Source: Planctomycetota bacterium
GTDB taxonomy: Bacteria > Planctomycetota > Planctomycetia > Gemmatales > Gemmataceae
Direction of reading: 5' to 3'
DNA length: 33,568 nt
NCBI GenBank assembly: GCA_026692965.1
Contig: JAPLNF010000311.1
Coordinates: 1-33,568, forward strand
Of this stretch, positions 1 through 7,871 are shown one piece after another. A program made the translations under genes and the position numbers. The notes beneath the pieces are model-generated. The model was given only the letters and a program-made list of their open reading frames with translations. It was not told the DNA's origin and did no database searches. The stretch's first letter is position 1. Every line of letters begins with the position of its first letter.

Positions 1-2966
1 GGCTCGTGAAGCTTCGCGGCATTCGCACGTAAATCATCGTCAGGAATCGACTCCCAAAGTAGGAAACTAAGTCTTGTTGCCAGTTCATTGCCCGACACAG
101 GGCCCCAGCGTGCTACGAGTGCCGGTTGTTCGGCCCGATAAAGGAACCAGGGCGACGAGAGGACACGCGCAAGAGCGGCACGGAAAGCTGGATCGTGCTT
201 GACTCCATCTTTACGATCGGCATGGTAGGACGCGAGAATGGCAGAAAGTTCATCGGCGGCGAGAGGCCGGCGCCAGGCACAGGCAGCAAAAGCTAACAGC
301 GCTTCAAGGTGCTTCGGTTCCGCAGCGACCTGAGCCGCCAGAAACGCCTTCTCTTCTTTCTTAATCTGTTGCTCAAACTCTTGAATGTAGAAGAACATAA
401 TGCGCGCGCCGTCATTCGGCTTACGGTAGTACTGCACGAGCCCTTCATAAGCTATTGGGGTGGCGAGAGGCTGTTCGCTAATAAATTCCAGTTCGCTCCA
501 CAGCCGATCTATCTCCGTCCGGCCCGGATCGTCAAGCAAGAGTCGACGTAACGGTTCGTCCTCTCGGCGGTACAGGAACACGCTGCCTTGAGCATCTCGT
601 GGGATTATCGGTTGAAAGAGGACGGCAGGAGGAAACAACGCGCGAAACTCGGCAGCGGGCTGTGCTCTTTTGGCGGCGACGCGCGGATGTACGATCTGGG
701 CTGCCAGCGGATCGCCCGGCGTGGCTTTGGCGACCGGTTCAGCAAGGTTGCCACCGCCACCCGTGGCAGCGATTAGGAATGCCTGAACCGAGGCAGTTTC
801 TGGACTCGCTTCGTCGATGCTTACATCAGCGCGGAGGAACCGAGGCAGCGTGAGCGCTTTCTGTAACTCTGCAGAAAGTTTCCTCAGATCGATGACGATC
901 TCGGCACCGGATGCCGTAACCAGTGCGGACTTTGGCACTGAGCGGCCCTTGGGGTGGTGGCCAAATTTGAGCCCGGAGGCTTTCTCGATAGCCGCGCCCA
1001 ATTCGGGATGCTCGGCGAACACCAGAGGTGAGCCATCGCCACCTTCCAGTCGCAACCGGTCCCAGACTACGAACGTGTCAGGCTGGGTTGGTAGCGCTAC
1101 CATGCGGAAAAGCGGTTCGCGGGCGGCAGCTTGAACCCGCTCACGAGCGACCACACGACGCAGGTCCTCCCACGCGGGAAAGCCGTTCCCGACCGCTATA
1201 GCCGCATTCTTACGGTAGTTGCCTTGAAACAACTGGTCCTGCATGGCCTTTATAGCAGCTAGAACCGGTGCCGGATCAGTGGTGGCTTCCTGCCAACTTG
1301 CACGCACAAAGGATAAGATGTCAGAAGGCATACCAGCATCCGGAAGACTCATGTGCGTACTACCGAGGTCAGCCAGTGCCTGACCCAAGTCCGGAGCCGC
1401 AAGATGAGACAATTCGAACGAGACCCCATCACCACCACTCGGGTGAGCATCGGTGACGCGGCCCGCGACCAACAACTCACCAGCAATCGGACTCGTCCAG
1501 GCGACCGCTACGGGTCGTTTCTGTCCGGGATGCACGAACACCGATCGTGCGGGCAATGTTGTCCATACTTTGATTGGTTCCGCAGCCGAGTTCACAAAGA
1601 CCGACGGTTCAGAACCGATGCTCCACGATTTCAATTCGGACCGTCCAGCGCTGCTGTCGTTCCGTTGGGTGAGAAACACTGGAGCGGGGGTCGTTTCCAG
1701 AAAGCTCCAACGAGCATCGTGCTTACCCGACGACGGGTTGCCCTTCAAGAGATTAGGCACCAGATCGGCGATGTTCCAAGTCCGTTTATCGCCATTGGTT
1801 TCACGAATCGTCCATTCAATTAGTGTGCTGTCAGCCCCGTAATTTTCGTTCGGAAGCACAGTAAGGAGGAGCAGTTCGCCGCGTTGAACGACGACCTTGC
1901 GTTCGAAGGGAACCGCGCCCCCTTCGGCGACTTTGGATTCCGCAAGGACACGTTTCGATGAAACCCAACGAGACTCGATTGTCTTCTTTGCCGATTGAAA
2001 AGCAGTCTGCCGACGTTGCTTCTCGGCATCGATCTGATTCGCTTTCTCATGCCATTGCTTCGTCTGGGCATTAACTTCCGCTTGCGAGGCCGACTTGCCG
2101 TTGAGTTCCACCCAGAGCTTAGCCAGGTACGTGGCGTTGAGCTTTTCCTCGGTAGCCACTGCGGCGATGGCGGCGGGCCCTCCGCGAATGAGCCTGTCAC
2201 GGTGCTTCAGGGTTGCCGCGAGATGCACCGCCAACGGCGGCTCTCCATTAGGTCCGGCATAGCGAGCGTGGAAACTACGGAGCGTTTTGAGAGCATCCTC
2301 GGTCCAATCAGGGCGCTCCGTCGATGGGGAAAAACGGAAGCCCGTGGGTAGCAGCACCGCCCGCGCGGCGACATCACGTGCAGCCTGATGGTAACGTTCT
2401 ACTAGTCCCGGAGTCACTGGCATAGCCTCCCCGACATTGGCGAACCCCTCGCCGCCAACGCTATCGATGGGAAACTCGCGTGCCCGGGTCGGTCGCATGT
2501 CCACTCCGGTGAGATCACGGATCGCATTATCGTACTCGGTGTTGCTAAGCCGACGCAGGGTCACGGCCCCGGGGTCTCCGGCCCGCGCTGCAGCCTCCGA
2601 GTCGAGCGCCGCCTTGATCCAATCCAAAAGTTGTTTTCGCTCAGACTCGCTCGGCTGCGGTGCTTCCTTGGGGGGCATGTCCCCTGCGTTCAAACGTTCG
2701 GCAATGTCAGCGAGCACCTTGGGTTTGGCGAGGATCGCCTTGGCGGTGCCGAAGCTAACAAGATCGAGATCACTGTTTTTGGGCTTCTGCCCGTGACACT
2801 TCCCGCAAGTCTTAACGAGCAAAGGTTGAATCTTCTTCTCGAATAAATCGCTACTCTTCGCCGAGATCGTCTTTGGAGAGGTTTCATCCGCAGCATAAAA
2901 GCGGCTTACCCAAGCCGCATACACTAGGCCCAGCATCACCACCGAGTAAAAGAAACGATAGCGCAT
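1..2966 (-). CDS. PSCyt1-DUF1587-DUF1595-DUF1592 planctomycete cytochrome protein (3' truncated by window)
   Basis: The minus strand is open without a stop from an ATG at 2966 to the window edge, giving 988 codons; the C-terminus lies outside. An AAGGA sits 9 bases before the ATG. Residues 1-26 form a signal/anchor segment. A haem motif CGKCH lies at residues 54-58, followed by MPPKEAP, as in the planctomycete cytochrome C domain (PSCyt1). Then comes a DUF1587-like stretch (LRRLSNTEYDNAIRDLTG, about 139-205), a long middle part with a charged helical segment and beta-rich sequence (about 210-880), a DUF1595-like stretch (WRRPLAADEL, about 885-950), and the start of DUF1592 (LATRLSFLLWESIPDDDL). 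The usual DUF1588 and DUF1585 domains would follow outside the window. The family is exported and its role is poorly known. The substrate cannot be told from sequence. The domain order is clear; the function is not. Confidence 0.9.
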   Translation of the reverse strand, partial: MRYRFFYSVVMLGLVYAAWVSRFYAADETSPKTISAKSSDLFEKKIQPLLVKTCGKCHGQKPKNSDLDLVSFGTAKAILAKPKVLADIAERLNAGDMPPKEAPQPSESERKQLLDWIKAALDSEAAARAGDPGAVTLRRLSNTEYDNAIRDLTGVDMRPTRAREFPIDSVGGEGFANVGEAMPVTPGLVERYHQAARDVAARAVLLPTGFRFSPSTERPDWTEDALKTLRSFHARYAGPNGEPPLAVHLAATLKHRDRLIRGGPAAIAAVATEEKLNATYLAKLWVELNGKSASQAEVNAQTKQWHEKANQIDAEKQRRQTAFQSAKKTIESRWVSSKRVLAESKVAEGGAVPFERKVVVQRGELLLLTVLPNENYGADSTLIEWTIRETNGDKRTWNIADLVPNLLKGNPSSGKHDARWSFLETTPAPVFLTQRNDSSAGRSELKSWSIGSEPSVFVNSAAEPIKVWTTLPARSVFVHPGQKRPVAVAWTSPIAGELLVAGRVTDAHPSGGDGVSFELSHLAAPDLGQALADLGSTHMSLPDAGMPSDILSFVRASWQEATTDPAPVLAAIKAMQDQLFQGNYRKNAAIAVGNGFPAWEDLRRVVARERVQAAAREPLFRMVALPTQPDTFVVWDRLRLEGGDGSPLVFAEHPELGAAIEKASGLKFGHHPKGRSVPKSALVTASGAEIVIDLRKLSAELQKALTLPRFLRADVSIDEASPETASVQAFLIAATGGGGNLAEPVAKATPGDPLAAQIVHPRVAAKRAQPAAEFRALFPPAVLFQPIIPRDAQGSVFLYRREDEPLRRLLLDDPGRTEIDRLWSELEFISEQPLATPIAYEGLVQYYRKPNDGARIMFFYIQEFEQQIKKEEKAFLAAQVAAEPKHLEALLAFAACAWRRPLAADELSAILASYHADRKDGVKHDPAFRAALARVLSSPWFLYRAEQPALVARWGPVSGNELATRLSFLLWESIPDDDLRANAAKLHE

Positions 2967-3045
2967 CAGATTCGGTCCTTGTGACTTTGGGTGTGGCACG
3001 TCTTCATGGCTGTTCAGACACTCATGTTTATTTCGGTAGTCTCAA

Positions 3046-3357
3046 TCATTCGGCCGGGTCGAGAACAAGCAAATGTACGCCGAGCACATAGTCTTTGATA
3101 TTAACGCGATAAGCCTGCATGTGTGGTGCGACCGAGTGTGCCTTGAGTGCAGCAACATCTTCCCACTTCTCCACAACGACGACCTTATCGGGGCCAACTT
3201 TGGCCTGATTGGACAGATCGGTATGCGAGTCGATCGCGGGGCCGTATTCGAGGCAACCCTTTTCGGCACGGACATCGGCGATGAGTTTGCGGAACACGGC
3301 CAAGTACGGTTCGCGCGTGCCTGGCACGAGTTCTATGGTGGCAATAACGTGGATCAT
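3046..3357 (-). CDS. antibiotic biosynthesis monooxygenase-type protein (putative quinol monooxygenase)
   Basis: 103 residues, the usual size for a single-domain ABM (dimeric alpha-beta barrel) protein of the YgiN kind. The N-terminus (IHVIATIELVPGTRE) is the typical first strand, followed by a helix ending in EKGCLEYG and a later strand around VVVEKWEDVAALKAH, with a conserved-looking H at SVAPHMQAY. Family members oxidise small quinols or polyketide-like substrates without a cofactor, or act in degradation pathways; the substrate here is unknown. Its ATG overlaps the stop of the upstream GntR remnant (ATGA), so the two were once translationally coupled, suggesting that the regulator controlled this gene. 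With the regulator broken, expression may be constitutive or lost. Confidence 0.8.
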   Translation of the reverse strand: MIHVIATIELVPGTREPYLAVFRKLIADVRAEKGCLEYGPAIDSHTDLSNQAKVGPDKVVVVEKWEDVAALKAHSVAPHMQAYRVNIKDYVLGVHLLVLDPAE

Positions 3358-3696
3358 GGCAATCGCTCCTTGTGACTCTCAACGTGCTTTCTCAGTTCCT
3401 CGGTGGCCTCCGTGACCCGCCCTGTGGCGAGTAAATCAACCAGGCGACAATGGCTCTCGATGCCGAGTTGCCATTCCGCCCGCTTCTCGATGAAGCAAAG
3501 GAATTCAGGCGACTTGGTTACCTCACTCAGGCCGAGATGACTTACACCAAACTTCTCGGTAAGCTGCGTTTCCTTGAGCAATCGATTGCCGGGGATGAGT
3601 TTGTTCATGGCGATATACCGTTGGGTCTGTTCGGCGGCTTGATTGCGGAGTTTCGGTAGATGGATCGCGAAGTTTCGGTGGATGGATCACTCGCAT
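3354..3696 (-). pseudogene. GntR-family (FCD-type) regulator, frameshifted and internally deleted
   Basis: An 84-codon open frame from 3608 contains half of a GntR winged helix (KLIPGNRLLKETQLTEKFGVS) and then jumps to the last helices of an FCD effector domain (HCRLVDLLATGRVTEATEEL). A normal GntR/FCD protein is about 220-240 residues, so roughly the middle 120 are missing. Upstream, the helix continues in frame (LRNQAAEQTQRYIA) with no start before a TGA near 3691. A start at 3696 (MRVIHPPKLR) lies in another frame, and the two frames are separated by a 22-base tandem duplication at 3645-3688. Removing one copy joins MRVIHPPKLR to NQAAEQ. GGGGAGAG lies about 10 bases before that ATG and could serve as ribosome site. 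Two lesions make a working DNA-binding regulator unlikely. Confidence 0.7.
3645..3688. repeat. 22-base tandem duplication inside the GntR remnant
   Basis: Two adjacent 22-base units on the plus strand, 3645-3666 and 3667-3688, differ at two positions (gcggagtttcggtagatgga versus gcgaagtttcggtggatgga, each followed by tc). Because 22 is not a multiple of three, the second unit shifts the reading frame of the regulator. The two mismatches show either that the event is not very recent or that the sequence was already diverging. Confidence 0.85.
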
Positions 3697-3704
3697 AGTA
3701 AGAC

Positions 3705-3800
3705 GACTCTCCCCTTTGGGATCTCGTTTTGACCCGAGAAAAGCTCTCTACTATGCTTTTACAATCACCCAAGTTACCAGACACTCCGGTTTTGTCAAGC
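3705..3800 (-). promoter_or_regulatory. upstream element, copy 1 (TTGACA promoter plus conserved leader box)
   Basis: On the minus strand this 96-base stretch begins GCTTGACAA, has a possible -10 TAACTT after a 16-base spacer from TTGACA, and ends with ATCCCAAAGGGGAGAGTC, nine bases before the GntR start at 3696. Copy 2 at 5339-5434 has the same two end blocks at exactly the same spacing (69 bases between GCTTGACAA and ATCCC). The proximal 51 bases agree at about three quarters of positions, while the middle differs. This reads as a shared promoter and leader architecture. The regulator acting on it is unknown. Confidence 0.55.
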
Positions 3801-3875
3801 ACCCTCTCCTAGGGGCTTAATTCCAGTGATTGGCGTGGCAGAACACGGCGTGCGCTTCCCCCGTTCCAAATCGCA

Positions 3876-4310
3876 TTATTTCTGGCTGGTGAGCTCGAAG
3901 TTTAGCTTGTTGTCGCCGGTTTTCAACTCCTGCTTTAGTTCAGATTTGTGGTTGTACTTTGCCGGAACCGCCTCGATGGTCTCTTCCAGCATCGTCCCTG
4001 GAGGCGAAGGCGATCCAGCGGGGATCTGCTTTCCGGTCTTCTTCTGGCCCCTGATTTCAACACGGTAGAGTCCAGGAGGAGGCAGGTTATTTCCTACCAC
4101 CTGAAACTCACCGAGTGTGATAGAAGCTCCGGCGGTCTGGCCCTTGCTCAAGTCATTCGGAATGAAACTGATAGCCCCGGTATCAATGGGTTTGCCGTCC
4201 AGTGTGACATTACCGCGGATGCGGACTTGATTGTCGCCACACCCAGCGGTAAGGAGCAAGAACCCAGCCAATAAGAACGAGGTGAAGGTGAAACGAGAAA
4301 CATTACACAT
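3876..4310 (-). CDS. small carboxypeptidase-regulatory-like lipoprotein
   Basis: 144 residues. The signal peptide ends in a lipobox LTAGC with the acylated Cys at residue 24, so the protein should be anchored to a membrane facing the periplasm. The mature part starts with a beta strand (VRIRGNVTLDGKPIDTGAISFIP), the pattern seen in many planctomycete lipoproteins with a transthyretin/carboxypeptidase-regulatory-like beta sandwich, followed by GLYRVEIRG and a Lys/Glu-rich tail. No catalytic motif is visible. It lies 28 bases downstream of the DUF1559 gene on the same strand, a pairing common in planctomycetes, and is probably co-transcribed with it. The exact role is unknown. Confidence 0.85.
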   Translation of the reverse strand: MCNVSRFTFTSFLLAGFLLLTAGCGDNQVRIRGNVTLDGKPIDTGAISFIPNDLSKGQTAGASITLGEFQVVGNNLPPPGLYRVEIRGQKKTGKQIPAGSPSPPGTMLEETIEAVPAKYNHKSELKQELKTGDNKLNFELTSQK

Positions 4311-4338
4311 CAGCGTCTCTATTTTGTAAGGTTTAGGT

Positions 4339-5301
4339 TCAAGGCAAAGTCACGACCTGACCATCGGCGATCCAAGCCAAGTTCTGCCAAGTGGCAAGTG
4401 GAATGCTGTTGGTGATGAAGCGCACACTACCGTCGCACAGAACGACGTTTACCCCGCCCCCACCATGTTGGCTTCGGGATGTAGCGGCGGCCGTACCGCC
4501 ATCGTCAGCAGTGCAAGGAAGGTTTTGGGCAGGTTGGTTGAAGGTGGAGTTGCATGTGAAAGAATGCATGCGATCCGGTGACGACGAATTCGGCGTTTGA
4601 GCAGCGTTGAGGAACTGGCATCCGGCCCGGTTCGTGTAAAAACCGCCACGAAAATCATTCTCGCTTACACCGGTCAGCCCTTCGGAAATGGCTATCGTGT
4701 TACTCGTGCCGTCGCTGATATCCGTGAGCCGGATGGCCCGATCAGCTCCCATAGAAAACACGGATTTCTGCCCGGCGGGGTAGTTATTGCTCCACAACTG
4801 CTGGTCATTCGTGCCCGAGAAGATACCCAGGTAGTTGCTCGATGGAAGTCGGTTGGAACTGGAGGCTTTGAGCGTGGAGCGGCCATCGCTCGGACAAATG
4901 AATCCGTTGAGCACGAGATTGTTCGCCGCAGCAGGCCATGCGACCGACCAGGGTTTCCCAGGCGTAAAATTGATTTCACCGATCGCCGAGTAATACCCTG
5001 ACTGCTCCAAGAAAGGCAAGAGGTAGTGAAGCAAGTAGGGCCATTCGTTGCTATCGCTGAGGGTAACACCTCTGGTTCCCGGCGGCAGTTTACCCATTGT
5101 ATCGTGGTGATTGGCTAGGGCGATCCCGAGTTGTTTCAAATTATTCTGGCACTTCATTCGCGCAGATGCCTCTCGGACTTTCTGGACGGCGGGCAGCAGG
5201 AGGCCTATCAGGATCGCAATGATAGCGATCACCACCAACAACTCGATGAGTGTGAACGCCCGCCGATGCTTAGGCAGGCCATGGGAGAGGATGCGATACA
5301 T
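4339..5301 (-). CDS. DUF1559 protein with prepilin-type N-terminal methylation site
   Basis: 320 residues. A type IV prepilin-like N-terminus ([20 protein letters not shown]) puts the predicted cleavage before F16, with the expected Glu at position 5 of the mature form (E20). It continues [25 protein letters not shown], the hallmark of the planctomycete DUF1559 (SBP_bac_10-like) family. Near the C-terminus [17 protein letters not shown] is the usual H-x9-DGS motif. The family is greatly expanded in planctomycetes; members are thought to be exported pseudopilin-like proteins, but no reaction is known. A TAGGAG ribosome site lies 7 bases before the ATG. The promoter/leader element at 5339-5434 precedes it and the lipoprotein gene follows. 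Confidence 0.95.
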   Translation of the reverse strand: MYRILSHGLPKHRRAFTLIELLVVIAIIAILIGLLLPAVQKVREASARMKCQNNLKQLGIALANHHDTMGKLPPGTRGVTLSDSNEWPYLLHYLLPFLEQSGYYSAIGEINFTPGKPWSVAWPAAANNLVLNGFICPSDGRSTLKASSSNRLPSSNYLGIFSGTNDQQLWSNNYPAGQKSVFSMGADRAIRLTDISDGTSNTIAISEGLTGVSENDFRGGFYTNRAGCQFLNAAQTPNSSSPDRMHSFTCNSTFNQPAQNLPCTADDGGTAAATSRSQHGGGGVNVVLCDGSVRFITNSIPLATWQNLAWIADGQVVTLP

Positions 5302-5338
5302 AAATCAACTCCTAGGGAAATGTTCGAGGGCTCTCAAA

Positions 5339-5434
5339 GACTCTCCCTTTTGGGATTTTGTATTGGCGCGATAAAATAGATTTACTACGTCTCTATAGTT
5401 TGCTAGATTAATAAGTTATTTAGATTTGTCAAGC
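5339..5434 (-). promoter_or_regulatory. upstream element, copy 2 (TTGACA promoter plus conserved leader box)
   Basis: On the minus strand it begins GCTTGACAA, with TTGACA at 5432-5427 and a possible -10 TAATCT at 5410-5405 after 16 bases. It ends with ATCCCAAAAGGGAGAGTC, 37 bases before the DUF1559 start. The TCCC-AAAA-GGGA core is an imperfect dyad. The predicted transcript would start near 5398 and carry the dyad in its leader of about 97 bases. Same 96-base architecture as 3705-3800. Confidence 0.55.
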
Positions 5435-5700
5435 AATATCTACCCTCAGGACTTCCATGCCAATTGTTGCCACCACTGATTTCACTTTCCCATCGCACGA
5501 GACCGAAGAAAGGATCGTGAAAAATGCAAGCGAATGCTGGCGATATTCAACGCAATTGCGGGAATGTTCCCGTAGTCGGCCGAACACACGACTATTCCAC
5601 CGCGCGCGGGCCATTTGCCTAAGTTCGCCGAACAGGTAACCATCGAAATCAAAAGAATCGACTCATTAACGAACCCGGTCATCGCAGAAGGAGAATCAGT
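5435..5700. other. intergenic region between divergent DUF1559 and cyclase genes
   Basis: No convincing gene. A perfect dyad CGGGAA-TG-TTCCCG lies at 5559-5572, 128 bases before the cyclase start, and could be an operator. GAAGGAG at 5687-5693 is the cyclase ribosome site. I see no clear -35/-10 pair for the plus-strand gene. Confidence 0.4.
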
Positions 5701-7338
5701 ATGAATTTAACTTTACCCCAGCTATCCTTATCTCACTGGAACTGGTCCACGCTAGCCCCCCTCATCTTCGTATTGAGTCATGGTGTAAATGCGTGGAGTG
5801 AAGAACCGCGATTCATTGACCATTCGCTACTGATCGCTCCGGAGTATCCCTGTACTTGGCCGAGCCATCCGTTCCCGCGATTCGCGATCGTCCATCAACG
5901 GAAGATCGGCCCCGAGTCGGCATACAACATTGACACATTTCTGATCGACGGTAACACCGGAACGCAACTCGACGTGCCACCGCACTCGGTCGCCCGGCCC
6001 GAATTAAAGAGAGAGAAATCAGGCCCACTCGGTCTGTCCTACACCGACAAAATCGAACCGTGGCAGTTCGGCGGCGAAGCCTGTGTCATCGATGTGCGCG
6101 ACCTACTGGATAAGGCCCCCAAGGGAATCAGCCCCTTGGTGACGCCGGCGCATGTCGAACGGTTCGAGAAACAGCAGCGGAAGATTCGATTTGGCGACGT
6201 TGTTCTCTTCCGCAGTGATTACTCGGATAAATACTATCGTCCGCTCCCCGAAGGGCGGAGGTTTATCGCTGATATTCTCGACCGCAAGGCCCCTGGTTAC
6301 CCGGACCCAGATCCAGACTGCATGGAGTTACTCGGCAAACGCGGTGTGCTCGCACTCGGAACAGACAGCGCTAGTATGGGGCCGTTACCCGATCTCGCGG
6401 AGCCAACACACTATGCCGGCCTCAAGTACGGCATGATCTGGACCGAAGGAGCAACGAATCTCGGCGAACTCCCCTCAACTGGTGCGTTCTACTGCTTCCT
6501 CGGACCGAAACACGAAGGCGGCCCCTACAGCGAAGGGCGTGCGTTCTCAATCTCGGGTGGCGATTTGCCCAAACGTTTGATCGAATCGTGCCAAAAGAAA
6601 CGGGCCATTGACCTGTCGCCAACATTGTCGCCAAAATTGCCGTTAACCTCCCCCGGCATCGGCACGGGAAACCATCGCCAAGCCTACCTGAAGATCGATT
6701 TTCTGTACGCGAAGTATCTCGACATGTGGCATCACGGACATTACATGGATTCGATGGCTGGCACGCATTTGGTTCCCCCGGCCTACTCGCTTCCCGACAC
6801 GGATGAACCCGTTGGTTACGAACCAGAGGTTCGCGGCTGGCTGGAACAGTACGAGAAAAAATATGGCAAACGCGGGTCCAGCAAAATGACGACTGAGAAA
6901 GTTCCGCTCGATTGGACTTCCGGCGAAGCGCGCGTGATTGATGTCCGGACTCTAATTGGAAAGACCAAACAACAAGATTGGCCAGCATCGCCAGAAATCA
7001 CCGCCGAGCACATTCAAAACTACGAACGCAGCACACGCAAACTTCAGGTTGGCGACGTTGTGATCTTCCAAACGGGGCACAACGATAAACACCTCAAGCC
7101 TGAACCTGCAGACACAAAGGGAATTCGCTGCATCGCTAGTGATGCACCCGACCTCGGCGGCGTTGACCCTCGCCGGGCGCAGATGACCTACTGGGCACTC
7201 GGCAGTAGGGAGATGGTCGGAGTTGAGATGTTAGTCAACGTGGACAAGATCCCATCAAAAGGTGCGTACTTCTTATTCGCCGCAGTCAAGGTTCGTAACT
7301 GTCACGGCGGCCCAGGGCGAGCCATTATCTTGCATTAA
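5701..7338 (+). CDS. secreted two-domain cyclase-family protein
   Basis: 545 residues; GAAGGAG lies 7 bases before the ATG, and a signal-like hydrophobic segment ends near residue 31. Two cyclase-like (kynurenine formamidase-type, PF04199-like) halves are visible: about 60-300 and 330-545. Matching blocks are EACVIDVRDLL / EARVIDVRTLI, FGDVVLFRSDYSDKYYRP / VGDVVIFQTGHNDKHLKP, and GAFYCFLGPK / GAYFLFAAVK. The family metal motif is HxGTHxDxPxH. Domain 1 reads N85-TGTQLDVPP-H95, keeping D91 and the last H. Domain 2 reads M352-AGTHLVPPA-Y362, keeping only the GTH histidine. Each half lacks metal ligands that the other half partly keeps. The family hydrolyses amide or ester bonds in cyclic or formyl substrates. 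Activity here is uncertain. Confidence 0.8.
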   Translation: MNLTLPQLSLSHWNWSTLAPLIFVLSHGVNAWSEEPRFIDHSLLIAPEYPCTWPSHPFPRFAIVHQRKIGPESAYNIDTFLIDGNTGTQLDVPPHSVARPELKREKSGPLGLSYTDKIEPWQFGGEACVIDVRDLLDKAPKGISPLVTPAHVERFEKQQRKIRFGDVVLFRSDYSDKYYRPLPEGRRFIADILDRKAPGYPDPDPDCMELLGKRGVLALGTDSASMGPLPDLAEPTHYAGLKYGMIWTEGATNLGELPSTGAFYCFLGPKHEGGPYSEGRAFSISGGDLPKRLIESCQKKRAIDLSPTLSPKLPLTSPGIGTGNHRQAYLKIDFLYAKYLDMWHHGHYMDSMAGTHLVPPAYSLPDTDEPVGYEPEVRGWLEQYEKKYGKRGSSKMTTEKVPLDWTSGEARVIDVRTLIGKTKQQDWPASPEITAEHIQNYERSTRKLQVGDVVIFQTGHNDKHLKPEPADTKGIRCIASDAPDLGGVDPRRAQMTYWALGSREMVGVEMLVNVDKIPSKGAYFLFAAVKVRNCHGGPGRAIILH

Positions 7339-7483
7339 ATAGTAAATAATCAATCAAGACTTAACTTAAAGTCTTCAAAACTTAGCTCAGACAATACAGG
7401 TCTAAGCCAAGAAAATTAGAATGTGCATTAATTTAATACTGTATTGAGAAATAGATTAAAAAACGAATTGCGAAATAACCAGA

Positions 7484-7557
7484 TGTCCCCGACAGGAGTC
7501 GAACCTGTAACCTTCGGCTTCGGAGGCCAACGCTCTATCCAATTGAGCTACGAGGAC
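7484..7557 (-). tRNA. tRNA-Arg (anticodon CCG)
   Basis: Full cloverleaf on the minus strand: acceptor GTCCTCG/CGGGGAC, D arm GCTC...GAGC, anticodon stem TTGGC/GCCGA with loop CTCCGAA (anticodon CCG, reading CGG), T arm ACAGG-TTCGACT-CCTGT and discriminator A. 74 bases; CCA is not encoded. Its 3' end faces the GC-rich left part of the window. Confidence 0.95.
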
Positions 7558-7871
7558 GCAACAAAGAGATTATAAGCATTTCAAATATAAATCCAACAAA
7601 TGCATTAACACCAACAAACACTTGGGTAATTAAGTAAGAAAACACAACAGAGAAACTATGTAAACTTAAAAAGAAAAAAAAGGAATCACAAGGCAAAAAG
7701 CAACCCCCTATTTTTCTAGAATTCGCCAACCTGCGAAAAAAGCTACTTTTACCACGCCAACCAACACCCTCCAATCGCGCCAGCTTTGCTTTAGTGTCGC
7801 CGTAAACCGTTTCATGCAAGCAACTTCCGTTCAAGAAGATGCTTCAACAGTCCGATAATTTCCTTGTTGAC
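7558..7871. other. AT-rich intergenic region between tRNA-Arg and the histidine kinase
   Basis: No supported gene. The only open frame (minus strand, 7535-7834) runs into the tRNA and has a low-complexity Phe/Ser-rich stretch, so it is not credible. No strong terminator or repeat is seen. The promoters of the tRNA (leftward) and the kinase (rightward) should lie here, but I cannot place them with confidence. Confidence 0.4.

Noticed and set aside
3605-3802. 65-codon minus-strand frame upstream of the GntR remnant
   Set aside because: It reads through the duplicated 22-base units in a frame that gives no GntR similarity and covers the promoter-like element; explained by the pseudogene.
7340-7483. 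Possible terminator after the cyclase gene
   Set aside because: The best fold (CTT-AGAC with GTCT-AAG) needs a 5-base bulge and has no T run.
7535-7834. 99-codon minus-strand frame next to tRNA-Arg
   Set aside because: It runs into the tRNA, has a Phe/Ser low-complexity stretch, and lacks a ribosome site or recognisable domain.
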